Source: Flavobacteriales bacterium (lineage in GTDB: Bacteria > Bacteroidota > Bacteroidia > Flavobacteriales_E > Vicingaceae). From it: a stretch of 64,000 bases of DNA. Where the stretch lies: assembly GCA_020635825.1 (NCBI GenBank), contig JACJZA010000008.1, positions 243,787-307,786 of the forward strand, read 5' to 3'. Numbering within the stretch: position 1 is the first letter of the stretch; the number at the start of each line of letters is the position of its first letter. The translations under genes and the position numbers were made by a program. This document shows, in pieces, positions 26,662 through 36,205 of the stretch. The notes under the pieces are model-generated. The model worked only from the letters and a program-made list of their open reading frames with translations. It was not told where the DNA came from and ran no database searches.

Positions 26662-29499
26662 ATGCTAGTATCTGAAGAAGAATTTATTGAAGTAGAAGGA
26701 GCAAGGGTTCATAATCTAAAAAATATATCATTAAAAATTCCTAGAAACCAACTTGTGGTAATTACCGGATTGTCTGGTTCGGGAAAATCATCTTTGGCTT
26801 TTGATACCATTTATGCCGAAGGTCAACGTCGTTATTTAGAAACATTTTCGGCTTATGCTAGGCAGTTTTTGGGTAATATGGAAAGACCGGATGTGGATAA
26901 AATTAAAGGACTTAGCCCCGTTATTTCTATTGAGCAGAAAACAATTAGTAAAAATCCAAGATCAACCGTAGGGACAATTACTGAGGTTTATGACTTTTAT
27001 AGGTTGTTGTTTGCCAGAGTTGCTAATGCTTATTCTTATAATACGGGAGAATTAATGATTAAATATTCAACAAAACAAATTGTTGAATTGATATTGGAGT
27101 CTTATAAAGACAAAAAAATATTGATTTTAGCTCCATTAGTGAAAGGAAGAAAAGGTCATTACAGGGAATTATTTAACCAAATAATCAAGCAAGGATTTGT
27201 AAAAGCTAGAGTCGATAATGAGTTTATTTCTGTTTCTCCAGGAATGGAATTAGATAGGTATAAAATTCATGATATTGAAGTTGTTATTGACCAAATAAAG
27301 GTAAAAGAGACTGATATGCAACGTATTAAAGACTCAGTCGAATTAGCCTTAAAACATGGAAATAATACCATGATGATTTATGATGTAGAGAATAACAAAT
27401 CATCTCTTTTTAGCAAGAATTTAATGTGTCCAACTACAGGAGTAGCCTATGATGACCCTGCTCCTAACTTATTTTCTTTTAATTCTCCATATGGTGCATG
27501 TAAAAAATGCAATGGTTTAGGTCAAGTCTCGGAAGTTGATATAAAAAAAATAATTCCAAATATTAATTCAACAATTAAAAAAGGAGGAATTGCTCCATTA
27601 GGAGAGTATAAAAACAATTGGATGTTTGTCCAAATTGAAGCAATTGCTAAGAAATATGGATTCACAATCAATACTCCACTTAAGCAAATATCAGAAGAAG
27701 CTATAGATGTATTATTGTATGGTTCTTCTGAACCTATTCAGGTGACGAGTAAAGTGGCAGATGTTACTTCGAATTATTCAGTAGAATTTGAAGGTATTAT
27801 CAATTTGTTGTTAAGGCAATATCAAGATAATAATTCTAAAACTATGGAGAGATGGGTAGCTGGGTTTATGAATAAAGTAGCTTGCAAAGAATGTAATGGA
27901 GCAAGACTCAAAAAAGAAGCATTATTTTTTAAAATTGATGATAAAAATATTGCTGAGGTTTCTCAAATGAATATAGACTCTCTTTATGAGTGGAGCATGA
28001 ATTTGGAATCTAAGTTATCTGAAAAGCAAAATATAATTGCCAAAGAAGTACTAAAAGAAATTAATTCAAGAATAAAATTTTTGTTGGATGTAGGGCTTAA
28101 TTATTTAAAATTGGACAGACCAGCTAAATCCTTATCAGGAGGGGAGGCTCAAAGGATAAGGTTAGCCACACAAATAGGTTCACAGCTCACTAATGTACTA
28201 TATATACTTGATGAACCAAGTATAGGACTTCATCAAAGAGATAATCATCGGTTGATTCAATCACTTAAAAATTTAAGAGATATTGGAAATTCCATTATAG
28301 TTGTTGAGCATGATAAAGACATCATGTTGGAATCGGATTATATAATAGATATTGGACCAAAAGCAGGTGTTAATGGAGGGGAAATAGTTGCAACAGGTGG
28401 ACCTAAAGAATTTATTCATAATCAAACAGAAACCTCAAGCTATTTAAACCGCAAAGTAAATATTGATGTGCCTCAAAAAAGAAGAAGCGGAAATGGAAAG
28501 TTTATTGAATTAATAGGAGCGAAAGGAAATAATTTAAAAAATGTAAATTTTAAGATTCCATTAGGAAAACTTGTATGTGTAACGGGTGTTTCAGGTAGTG
28601 GTAAATCGACTTTAGTAAATGAAACTTTATATCCAATAATTAGCCAATATTTATACAATTCTGTTAAAAAACCTATGCCTTATCAAAAAATAGTAGGTAT
28701 AGAAAATATTGATAAAATTATAGATATAGATCAGGCTCCTATTGGACGAACTCCTCGCTCAAACCCTGCTACTTACACTGGCGTTTTTACAGATATAAGA
28801 GCATTGTTTAGTGATTTACCTGAAGCTAAAATTAGAGGATATAAGCCAGGGAGATTCTCTTTTAATGTAAAAGGAGGAAGGTGTGAAGTGTGTCAGGGTG
28901 CCGGTGTTAAGACTATTGAGATGAATTTTTTACCTGATGTATATGTAGAATGTGATGAATGTGAGGGAAGAAGATACAATAGAGAAACTTTAGAGGTTAG
29001 ATTCAAAGGGAAGTCAATCAATGATGTGTTAAATATGACAATTGACCAAGCTGTTGATTTTTTTGAAAATATTCCTTCTATACTTCAAAAAATTAAAACA
29101 TTGAAAGAAGTAGGGTTGGGTTATATACATTTAGGACAAGCCTCCACTACACTTTCCGGAGGAGAGGCTCAAAGGGTAAAATTAGCTACAGAGTTGTCCA
29201 AAAAACAGACAGGGAATACCTTTTATATTTTAGATGAACCTTCAACAGGACTTCATTTTGAAGACATAAGAATTCTTTTAGAAGTAATTAATAAATTAGT
29301 AGATTCAGGCAATACAGTTTTAATAATTGAACATAATATAGATATTATTAAAGTAGCTGATTATATAATTGATATAGGAAAAGAGGGGGGAGATGCTGGA
29401 GGAATAATTATTGCAGAAGGAACGCCTGAAGAATTAATTAAAAACAAAGAAAGTTATACAGCAAAATATTTAAAACAAGAATTAAATTTAATAAGATGA
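26662..29499 (+). CDS. uvrA: Excinuclease ABC subunit A
   Basis: Damage-recognition ATPase of nucleotide excision repair. 945 residues, normal. Two ABC modules: Walker A GLSGSGKS near 34-41 and GVSGSGKST near 642-650; signature LSGGEAQRIRLA near 494 and LSGGEAQRVKLA near 833. The C-terminal zinc finger is complete (GGRCEVCQGAG, VECDECEG), as is CKECNGARL. In the first zinc module the leading pair reads CPTT instead of CxxC, while the trailing CKKC is present. It follows the polysaccharide genes with almost no gap, so it may be expressed from their promoter. Confidence 0.97.
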   Translation: MLVSEEEFIEVEGARVHNLKNISLKIPRNQLVVITGLSGSGKSSLAFDTIYAEGQRRYLETFSAYARQFLGNMERPDVDKIKGLSPVISIEQKTISKNPRSTVGTITEVYDFYRLLFARVANAYSYNTGELMIKYSTKQIVELILESYKDKKILILAPLVKGRKGHYRELFNQIIKQGFVKARVDNEFISVSPGMELDRYKIHDIEVVIDQIKVKETDMQRIKDSVELALKHGNNTMMIYDVENNKSSLFSKNLMCPTTGVAYDDPAPNLFSFNSPYGACKKCNGLGQVSEVDIKKIIPNINSTIKKGGIAPLGEYKNNWMFVQIEAIAKKYGFTINTPLKQISEEAIDVLLYGSSEPIQVTSKVADVTSNYSVEFEGIINLLLRQYQDNNSKTMERWVAGFMNKVACKECNGARLKKEALFFKIDDKNIAEVSQMNIDSLYEWSMNLESKLSEKQNIIAKEVLKEINSRIKFLLDVGLNYLKLDRPAKSLSGGEAQRIRLATQIGSQLTNVLYILDEPSIGLHQRDNHRLIQSLKNLRDIGNSIIVVEHDKDIMLESDYIIDIGPKAGVNGGEIVATGGPKEFIHNQTETSSYLNRKVNIDVPQKRRSGNGKFIELIGAKGNNLKNVNFKIPLGKLVCVTGVSGSGKSTLVNETLYPIISQYLYNSVKKPMPYQKIVGIENIDKIIDIDQAPIGRTPRSNPATYTGVFTDIRALFSDLPEAKIRGYKPGRFSFNVKGGRCEVCQGAGVKTIEMNFLPDVYVECDECEGRRYNRETLEVRFKGKSINDVLNMTIDQAVDFFENIPSILQKIKTLKEVGLGYIHLGQASTTLSGGEAQRVKLATELSKKQTGNTFYILDEPSTGLHFEDIRILLEVINKLVDSGNTVLIIEHNIDIIKVADYIIDIGKEGGDAGGIIIAEGTPEELIKNKESYTAKYLKQELNLIR

Positions 29500-30182
29500 C
29501 AGAAAATTTAAAAAATAAAGACTGGAGTGAAATAAAAGCAAACGATTCATGGGCAATTTTTAAAATGATGGGGGAGCTCGTTGAGGGCTTTGAAACAATG
29601 TCAAAAATTGGTCCTTGTGTTTCTATATTTGGTTCAGCAAGAACAAAACCTGAAGATGAATACTATTTATTAGCAGAAGAAATAGCTTACAAGTTATCTT
29701 TGAAAGGGTTTGGAATTATTACTGGTGGTGGACCTGGAATTATGGAGGCTGGTAATAAAGGGGCTAATAAAGCTGGTGGAAAATCAGTAGGTTTAAATAT
29801 TGATTTACCATTTGAACAATTTAATAATCCGTATATAGATAGGGATAAATTAATCAATTTCGATTATTTCTTTGTAAGAAAAGTAATGTTTGTTAAGTAT
29901 GCACAAGGATTCGTTGTCCTACCTGGTGGTTTTGGAACTTTTGATGAACTATTTGAAGCAATTACTCTTATTCAAACTCAAAAAGTGGAGCGATTTCCAA
30001 TTGTTTTAGTTGGTAAAGATTACTGGGAAGGGTTATTGGAGTGGATTAAAAATACAGTACTAAAAGCAGCAAACATAAGCCCTCAAGATATGGATTTAAT
30101 TTCTATGGTAAATACAGCAGATGATGTAGTAAAAGTAATAGAAGACTTTTATAAACATTATTCTTTAAAACCAAATTTTTAA
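29496..30182 (+). CDS. LOG-family phosphoribohydrolase (TIGR00730-type)
   Basis: 228 residues, Rossmann fold. The diagnostic PGGFGTFDELFEAITLIQTQK lies near 143-163 and GGGPGIMEAGNKGA near 77-90. Family members hydrolyse nucleoside 5'-monophosphates with N6-prenyl groups (cytokinin activation in plants and bacteria) or plain AMP. The start ATG overlaps the uvrA stop (ATGA), suggesting coupled translation. The tRNA-prenylating enzyme MiaA at 52589 is a possible indirect source of prenylated adenosine. The 178 bases after it are AT-rich with a small palindrome (TTAACAGTTGTTAA) and a TAGTTTTG box at 30247 but no assigned function. Confidence 0.9.
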   Translation: MTENLKNKDWSEIKANDSWAIFKMMGELVEGFETMSKIGPCVSIFGSARTKPEDEYYLLAEEIAYKLSLKGFGIITGGGPGIMEAGNKGANKAGGKSVGLNIDLPFEQFNNPYIDRDKLINFDYFFVRKVMFVKYAQGFVVLPGGFGTFDELFEAITLIQTQKVERFPIVLVGKDYWEGLLEWIKNTVLKAANISPQDMDLISMVNTADDVVKVIEDFYKHYSLKPNF

Positions 30183-30360
30183 CATTATTAACATTTATTG
30201 GTTAACAAGTAATAAAATGCCATAGCCCAAATTGTTCATTTTGTTATAGTTTTGTTGCTAGCTATTAATTATTAACAGTTGTTAATATCTGTAAATTAAT
30301 ATTGTAAATACAATTATTTATTATATTTTTATTGCGGTATTAAGTATAAAAATATAGCTT

Positions 30361-31662
30361 ATGATTAATAAAACTACTTTTTTAACTCTTCTTGTTGCTG
30401 TAATGTTTTCAACTGTACTTTGTGGGCAAGAGAAATCATCGACCGAACATATTCCTTCAATAGGGCTTCATGCAGGAGTTCTTTCTTATTTGGGAGATAT
30501 TAAAGGTTCGAAAGGTTCTACTCCTTTTACTTACTGGAAGCCTGGTTATGGATTTTATTTAGAAAAGAAAATAGGTTCAATATTTGGTATTAGCGTTAAT
30601 GGTATTTTTGGTAAAGTATCAAAAAGTCAACTAGATGAAAAGGTATTCGAAAATTTCGAAACTTCTATAATGAACTTTGATTTAAATCTTTTACTAGATT
30701 TTGATAATGGAAAGGTAATCAATCAATCGTCTCTTTTTGCTCCTTATTTTTCTGTAGGTATAGGGTATTTGTCGTTTAACCCTAAGGGGGACTTGAAAAA
30801 TAAAGATGGAATGTATTATCATTGGGATGATGGTACTTTACATAATTTACCTCAAGATTCATTGGGAGCAGATACTTCATCTTTTGTAATGAGTAGAGAT
30901 TATGATTACGAGAGTGAATTAAAAGATAGTACGACAAATTACTCAAAAACTACCTTTACTTTTCCTATCCGATTTGGATTAAAATTTAAAATATCCCCAA
31001 ATGTTGATGCTAGACTTGGTGCTGCATACATTATGACATTTACAGATTATATTGACAATAAAAAAGCAGGTGGAAATGATAACTTATTTTACACGTCATT
31101 TGGTTTACAATATAATTTTGCTACTCAAAATGCAGAAGATGATAGGTATAAAGATTTTGATTTCTCATCTTTAGATAAGATTGATAGTGATGAAGATGGT
31201 GTGAGAGATGATGATGATTTGTGCCAGTTTACTCCAAAGGGTGTGAAAGTAAATTCAAAAGGCTGTCCATTAGATGGAGATAAAGATGGTGTTCCTGATT
31301 ATAAAGATAAAGAACCAAATACACCTGAAGGAGTGGCCGTAAATTCAGATGGTATTACACTTACTGATGAAATGATAGCAATGAGAGAAAGTATGAAAGA
31401 TTCAGTAGAGGTAGAAAGAAGATCATTTAAAGCAGAAGATTTATCAAGAGAAGAATTAGATGCAATTCAAAGAGAATTTGCAATGGCGAATGCAACCTCG
31501 TCAGCTACTATTCCTGAAAAATATAAAGCCTTAGATACTGATAATGATAATTTTATTTCAGCTAAAGAAGTTACAGATGCAATCGACTTGTTTTTTGAAG
31601 GTCAAATAAACCTTACAGCAAGAGATTTACATGACTTAATAGACTTTTATTTTGAGCAATAG
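30361..31662 (+). CDS. Outer-membrane barrel protein with TSP3 repeats and EF-hand
   Basis: 433 residues. Signal peptide about 1-21 (VLCGQEK). Residues 25-255 form an outer-membrane beta-barrel of the OmpA-like type, with alternating aromatic strands. TSP3 calcium repeats follow (DSDEDGVRDDDD, GDKDGVPDYKDKEPNTPEGV; about 275-330). A canonical EF-hand loop DTDNDNFISAKE lies near 393-404, followed by a terminal helix ending in FYFEQ. It resembles the gene at 33076 closely in barrel and TSP3 layout but lacks the SPOR part, which the gene at 31676 carries. Role: envelope structural protein, probably calcium-dependent. Confidence 0.82.
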   Translation: MINKTTFLTLLVAVMFSTVLCGQEKSSTEHIPSIGLHAGVLSYLGDIKGSKGSTPFTYWKPGYGFYLEKKIGSIFGISVNGIFGKVSKSQLDEKVFENFETSIMNFDLNLLLDFDNGKVINQSSLFAPYFSVGIGYLSFNPKGDLKNKDGMYYHWDDGTLHNLPQDSLGADTSSFVMSRDYDYESELKDSTTNYSKTTFTFPIRFGLKFKISPNVDARLGAAYIMTFTDYIDNKKAGGNDNLFYTSFGLQYNFATQNAEDDRYKDFDFSSLDKIDSDEDGVRDDDDLCQFTPKGVKVNSKGCPLDGDKDGVPDYKDKEPNTPEGVAVNSDGITLTDEMIAMRESMKDSVEVERRSFKAEDLSREELDAIQREFAMANATSSATIPEKYKALDTDNDNFISAKEVTDAIDLFFEGQINLTARDLHDLIDFYFEQ

Positions 31663-31675
31663 TAAATAATTTAAT

Positions 31676-33013
31676 ATGATAAAATACCTTATTCTCTTTA
31701 TTCATTTAATCGGATTGTCTTTTTATCAACTGTTTTTTGGAGAAGTTACAGTAAATCAGAAACTACCAAATAAAGTTCAAGCCGGACAAGAAATAACAGT
31801 AGAGATAACCATTAAAAAAGAGGGAGTTGGGGGATTTGCTAAGGTTCAACAAACTTTACCTCAAGGATTTATTGCTGAAGTTGGTGATTCAAAAGGAGCA
31901 ACTTTTTCATATAAAGATAATGTTGTAAAATTCATTTGGATGGCTTTACCAGCTGAAAATGAATTTACCATTACTTACAAATTAAAAACCGCTCAAGAAA
32001 CAGAAGGTGATTTTCAATTAGGAGGAAAGTTCTCATACATTGATGAGAATGAAAGAAAAAATGTGGAAATCAATACTACACAAATTACTATAACAAAAGA
32101 AGATTTAGTTGCAGAAACTGTTGAAACTGAAATAGAGACTCCAATAGAAGAAGAGGTTATAGAAGAAGAGAATTCAGTGGCATCAGAAACAGAGAACTTG
32201 CCTGTTGAAGAAACATCAACTGATAAAAAAGTAACTATTAAGGTAAATAGAAAAGTTGAGAACAAAGAAGGAAACTACTTAGTTACTTTAACTTTTAATC
32301 AAGAAAATTTAGAAGGATTTGCAAAAGTGGTTGATGTGTTGCCCGCCGGATTTACTGCAGAAGCTATTGATACCAAAGGAGGCGTTTTTTCATTTAATGA
32401 TGGTGAAGCAAAAGTATTATGGATGGCTTCTCCTCAAGAAAAAGATTTTGAAGTTACTTATCTGTTAAAAGGAAATGTATCAGGAGAAGTTGAGTTAAAT
32501 GGTTCGTTTTCATATTTGGAAAACGATATTACTCAAAAATATATAATTAATTCTACTTCATTTACGGCTGCCGGTATAGCTGAAGAAGAATCTTTAACTG
32601 TTGAGGAAGAAGTTATTGAAGAAGAACCTGTTGTAAATGAAGTAGAGGAAGTTATTGAAGAAGTTGTAGAAGAGACTCCTTCAAACCAAGAAAACCTAGT
32701 AAATAAAGTTACTTCTACACCAAAACCAGAAACTGGAATATCTTATAAAGTTCAAGTAGGAGCAGGACATGCAAGCGTTCCTTCTAATTATTTTGCAAAA
32801 AGATTTAACCTTAATGATGCCATTTCTATTGAGTCTCATCAAGGATGGATAAAATATGTAACAGGAACATATCCTGTTTATAAAGAGGCAAGAGATAAAC
32901 GAAACGAAGTAAGAAATAAAGTGAAAACAGCATTTGTTACTGCTTATAATCAAGGCAAAAGAATTACTGTTCAAGAAGCTTTAATGATTTCCAACCAACA
33001 ATGGTATAAATAG
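31676..33013 (+). CDS. Secreted two-repeat beta-sandwich protein with C-terminal SPOR-like domain
   Basis: 445 residues. N-terminal signal sequence (about 1-19). Two homologous beta-rich domains, about 22-140 and 185-305, each with a PxGFxAE (TLPQGFIAEVGDSKG, VLPAGFTAEAIDTKG) and a W-M-A motif (FIWMALPAENEF, VLWMASPQEKDF). Two acidic Glu/Val-rich linkers (about 142-180 and 308-350) follow them. The last 90 residues are a SPOR-like fold (ISYKVQVGAGHASVPSNYF, ending in AYNQGKRITVQEAL). SPOR domains bind denuded peptidoglycan. The gene starts 13 bases after the barrel gene and lies 62 before a related barrel-SPOR gene. Confidence 0.72.
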   Translation: MIKYLILFIHLIGLSFYQLFFGEVTVNQKLPNKVQAGQEITVEITIKKEGVGGFAKVQQTLPQGFIAEVGDSKGATFSYKDNVVKFIWMALPAENEFTITYKLKTAQETEGDFQLGGKFSYIDENERKNVEINTTQITITKEDLVAETVETEIETPIEEEVIEEENSVASETENLPVEETSTDKKVTIKVNRKVENKEGNYLVTLTFNQENLEGFAKVVDVLPAGFTAEAIDTKGGVFSFNDGEAKVLWMASPQEKDFEVTYLLKGNVSGEVELNGSFSYLENDITQKYIINSTSFTAAGIAEEESLTVEEEVIEEEPVVNEVEEVIEEVVEETPSNQENLVNKVTSTPKPETGISYKVQVGAGHASVPSNYFAKRFNLNDAISIESHQGWIKYVTGTYPVYKEARDKRNEVRNKVKTAFVTAYNQGKRITVQEALMISNQQWYK

Positions 33014-33075
33014 TTTGCTATTTGATTTGTATCTTTTTGTTATTATATTCGTATTATAGACTTTGATTTTAGTTA

Positions 33076-35148
33076 ATGACTAATAAAATACTATTCTTAT
33101 TAACCTTTTTTATTTTAACTTCTTCAATATTTGCAATGAAGTTGGAAGAGGATAGTATTCCTGAAAAGAAAAAATTGCCCAAACAACAATTCTATGCTCC
33201 AACTATTGGATTGGGGGTTGGAATGTTTAAATTTTATGGAGATGTTTTAGATGCCCAAAGAGGCAATCCATTAGTTAGTAATATAGGATACGATTTACAC
33301 ATTAAACAACCATTAAATAGTTTTTTAACAGCAAAATTTTATGTTTTATTTGGAGCATTAAGCGCAAATGAAAGAGCCTCAGCGAGAAATTTAAATTTTC
33401 GTTCTCAAATTACAACCGGTGGCTTTTCTTTGATGTATAACTTCGATCAATTATTACCAAAAGATAGAATCATTAATCCATTTATTTCATTAGGAATAGA
33501 ATCTATTGAATTTCATTCTAAAACGGATTTGTATGATGCTTATGGTAATCGATACAATTATTGGTCTGATGGTTCTATTAGGAATTTAGCAGAAGATGAT
33601 CCCAATGCTTCAGATGCAGTTATTATTCAAAGAGATTATACCTATGAAACCGATTTAAGAGAAATGAATTATGATGGACGTGGTAAATACCCTGAAAGGA
33701 CTTTTGCTATTCCAATTGGTGTAGGTGCTCAAATGCATTTAACAAAAAACATTGATTTTACTGTTGGAACTACCATGCATTTTACATTTTCAGATTTAAT
33801 TGACAACGTAACTTCAGAAAGTCAAGGTGAAAGAATAGGAACACAAAATGGAACTTCCGGTAATGATAAGTTTCTAATGAGTTCTTTTTCTATTAGTTAT
33901 AATTTCTTAAGACATAATAAAGATGAAGAAATCAAAGATTTTGAAGAAGATATTGATTATTTAGCGTATGACACGGAAGATGAAGATAGTGATGGTGTGA
34001 TTGATTTTATTGATGAATGCCCTGGCACACCTGCTGGTGTTGAAGTTGATGATAAAGGATGTCCATTGGATAAAGATTTGGATTTTGTTCCCAACTTTAA
34101 GGATGATGAATTAGAAACCAGAGAGGGGGCTCCTGTTACTCCAAATGGAGTGGAAATGACAGATGATATGATTTTTGAAGCTTATCAAAGATATATGGAT
34201 ACTACAGGAATGTTTGCAGATGTTGAAAATAGATTAATTGCTGCAGCAAAACTACCTAAATCTAAAAAAACATATAGAGTACAGGTAGGTAGCTTTACCG
34301 AAGCGATTGATGCCGATTTAGTTGATAAATTTTTAAGTATTCCAGATGTTGAAATAAAAACTTTTGGAGATAGTTTAACATTGATTGCCGTTGGTAATTA
34401 TGACAACCTTCCTGAAGCTTTGAAAAGAAAAATAGAACTTACAAAACAAGGTTTTGATGCAGCAATAGTTGTGTCGGAAGAAAAAGACGGAATGCTTGTT
34501 TCGGTTGGTGATGAAGCAAATAATATGGCTGTAGAAAGTGCTACATTATCTTCAGATCCTTCTAATGAAGTAATTTTTAGAGTTCAGTTAGGTGCATTTT
34601 CGAAAAAACAATCTAAAAGTAGTTTTAATGGTATTAAAAATTTGATGGAAATATATGCTGATGATGGTTTGTATAAGTATTTATATCCAACATCTTACAA
34701 AACGATAGAAGAAGCTGCTACAAAAAAATTAGATTTAGCAGTTGATAATGGAGTAAAAGATGCATTTATTGTTGCTTATAAGGGAGGTAAGAGAATTTCC
34801 TTGACCGAAGCAGGTGTAGTCACTTCACAGCAAGAAAATATTAGAGAATCTAAAACTGTTAAATATGATAAATCAGCAATTAGATTCAAAGTACAAGTAG
34901 GGTTGTATAAAAATCAATTACCTACAGAAGTTTTATCCAAATTTATTGAAGTTGGTAGTATAGATCAAAAATCTGTTGAAAATGGTTTGACAAGGTATAC
35001 TGCTGGTGATTTTGATACCTTAGAAGAAGCAGAAAGTTTTAAAAATGAAATCCTAGAAAAAGGGTTAGGTGGATCTTTTGTAATTTCTCTTCATAATGAA
35101 GAATTAATTCCAATTAATAAAGCACAAGAAATATTAAAAGGAGAATAA
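33076..35148 (+). CDS. Outer-membrane barrel protein with TSP3 and three SPOR-like repeats
   Basis: 690 residues. Signal peptide about 1-20. Barrel at about 35-290, TSP3 repeats at about 300-350 (DSDGVIDFIDECPGTPAGVEV, DKDLDFVPNFKDDEL). Then three SPOR-like units: YRVQVGSFTEA near 397, IFRVQLGAFSKK near 498 and IRFKVQVGLYKNQ near 600. Units 2 and 3 end in the AYKGGKRISLTEA or SLHNEELIPINKA type of motif also present in the 31676 protein. So this gene looks like the 30361 protein fused to an expanded version of the 31676 C-terminus. Predicted to join the outer membrane to peptidoglycan. Ends four bases before convergent rluD with no visible terminator. Confidence 0.82.
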   Translation: MTNKILFLLTFFILTSSIFAMKLEEDSIPEKKKLPKQQFYAPTIGLGVGMFKFYGDVLDAQRGNPLVSNIGYDLHIKQPLNSFLTAKFYVLFGALSANERASARNLNFRSQITTGGFSLMYNFDQLLPKDRIINPFISLGIESIEFHSKTDLYDAYGNRYNYWSDGSIRNLAEDDPNASDAVIIQRDYTYETDLREMNYDGRGKYPERTFAIPIGVGAQMHLTKNIDFTVGTTMHFTFSDLIDNVTSESQGERIGTQNGTSGNDKFLMSSFSISYNFLRHNKDEEIKDFEEDIDYLAYDTEDEDSDGVIDFIDECPGTPAGVEVDDKGCPLDKDLDFVPNFKDDELETREGAPVTPNGVEMTDDMIFEAYQRYMDTTGMFADVENRLIAAAKLPKSKKTYRVQVGSFTEAIDADLVDKFLSIPDVEIKTFGDSLTLIAVGNYDNLPEALKRKIELTKQGFDAAIVVSEEKDGMLVSVGDEANNMAVESATLSSDPSNEVIFRVQLGAFSKKQSKSSFNGIKNLMEIYADDGLYKYLYPTSYKTIEEAATKKLDLAVDNGVKDAFIVAYKGGKRISLTEAGVVTSQQENIRESKTVKYDKSAIRFKVQVGLYKNQLPTEVLSKFIEVGSIDQKSVENGLTRYTAGDFDTLEEAESFKNEILEKGLGGSFVISLHNEELIPINKAQEILKGE

Positions 35149-35152
35149 TAGT

Positions 35153-36199
35153 TTAATTTTCCTTTCTACTTGAAATATAGGTTTCCCATTTATCAAGTAC
35201 TTCTTTCATGTCATTTGGTAACTCAGATTCAAATTGCATCCATTTACCAGTGGTTGGATGAGTAAATCCTAATGATTTTGCGTGGAGAGCTTGTCTTGGT
35301 AATATATCAAAACAATTTGTAATAAATTGCTTGTATTTTGAGAAAGAGGTTCCTTTTAAAATAGTATCTCCACCATATTCATTATCATTAAATAAACTAT
35401 GGCCAATAAATTTCATATGTACTCTAATCTGATGAGTGCGCCCTGTTTCTAATTTGCATTCTACTAAGGTAACATACCCATACCGTTTTAATACTTTATA
35501 ATGGGTAACAGCATGTTTTCCATAATCACCTTCAGGAAAAACATTCATCACTTTTCTGTTTTTCAAACTTCTACCCACATGACCAGTTACGGTGCCTTCA
35601 TCTTCTTCAAAATCACCCCATACTAAAGCATTATACCTTCGCTCTGTTGTTCTTTCAAAAAATTGATTTGCTAAATGATTTAAGGCATGTTCAGTTTTTG
35701 CCACAACCATTATTCCGGTTGTATTCTTATCTAATCGATGAACCAATCCGGGACGATTATCCATTGGACCTTCAGGTAAGTTTTGAAAGTGATATACCAA
35801 AGCATTCACTAGAGTTCCCGTATAATTTCCATAACCTGGATGAACAACCATTTCAGATTGTTTGTTTAAAACAATTAGATCTTTATCTTCATATAAAATA
35901 TTAAGAGGTATATCTTGAGGAATTAATTCAATTACCCTTGGTGGATAAGGTAAAACAATTGAAATTTCGTCTTTTGGCTTTACCTTGTAATTAGATTTTA
36001 CAGCTTTTTTATTAACTAAAATAGTACCACTAATAGCTGCTTGTTGAATTTTATTTCTAGAGGTATTAGGAATTCTATCCATTAAGAATTTATCAATTCT
36101 TAATAATTCTTGTCCTTTATCAGCAATAAACTTATAGTGTTCAAACAATTCATGTTCATCATCACTATCTAGGTTGTCATCTTCTATAAATTCTTGCAA
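35153..36199 (-). CDS. rluD: RluA/RluD-family 23S rRNA pseudouridine synthase
   Basis: 348 residues. S4 RNA-binding domain (about 30-95), then the catalytic domain with HRLDKNTTGIMVVAKT near 145-160, whose Asp is the nucleophile, plus GRTHQIRVHMKFIGHSL near 245-260. Isomerises uridines in helix 69 of 23S rRNA (if RluD) or similar sites; the exact target cannot be read from sequence. An acidic N-terminus of about 20 residues precedes S4. Six bases downstream of the T9SS-cargo gene. Confidence 0.92.
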   Translation of the reverse strand: MQEFIEDDNLDSDDEHELFEHYKFIADKGQELLRIDKFLMDRIPNTSRNKIQQAAISGTILVNKKAVKSNYKVKPKDEISIVLPYPPRVIELIPQDIPLNILYEDKDLIVLNKQSEMVVHPGYGNYTGTLVNALVYHFQNLPEGPMDNRPGLVHRLDKNTTGIMVVAKTEHALNHLANQFFERTTERRYNALVWGDFEEDEGTVTGHVGRSLKNRKVMNVFPEGDYGKHAVTHYKVLKRYGYVTLVECKLETGRTHQIRVHMKFIGHSLFNDNEYGGDTILKGTSFSKYKQFITNCFDILPRQALHAKSLGFTHPTTGKWMQFESELPNDMKEVLDKWETYISSRKEN

Positions 36200-36205
36200 A
36201 CTAAA

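Noticed and set aside
30183..30360. Palindrome TTAACAGTTGTTAA and TAGTTTTG box as an operator-promoter
   Set aside because: Short AT-rich palindromes are frequent here, the box lacks a -33 partner, and it is over 100 bases from the start; I noted it only in passing.
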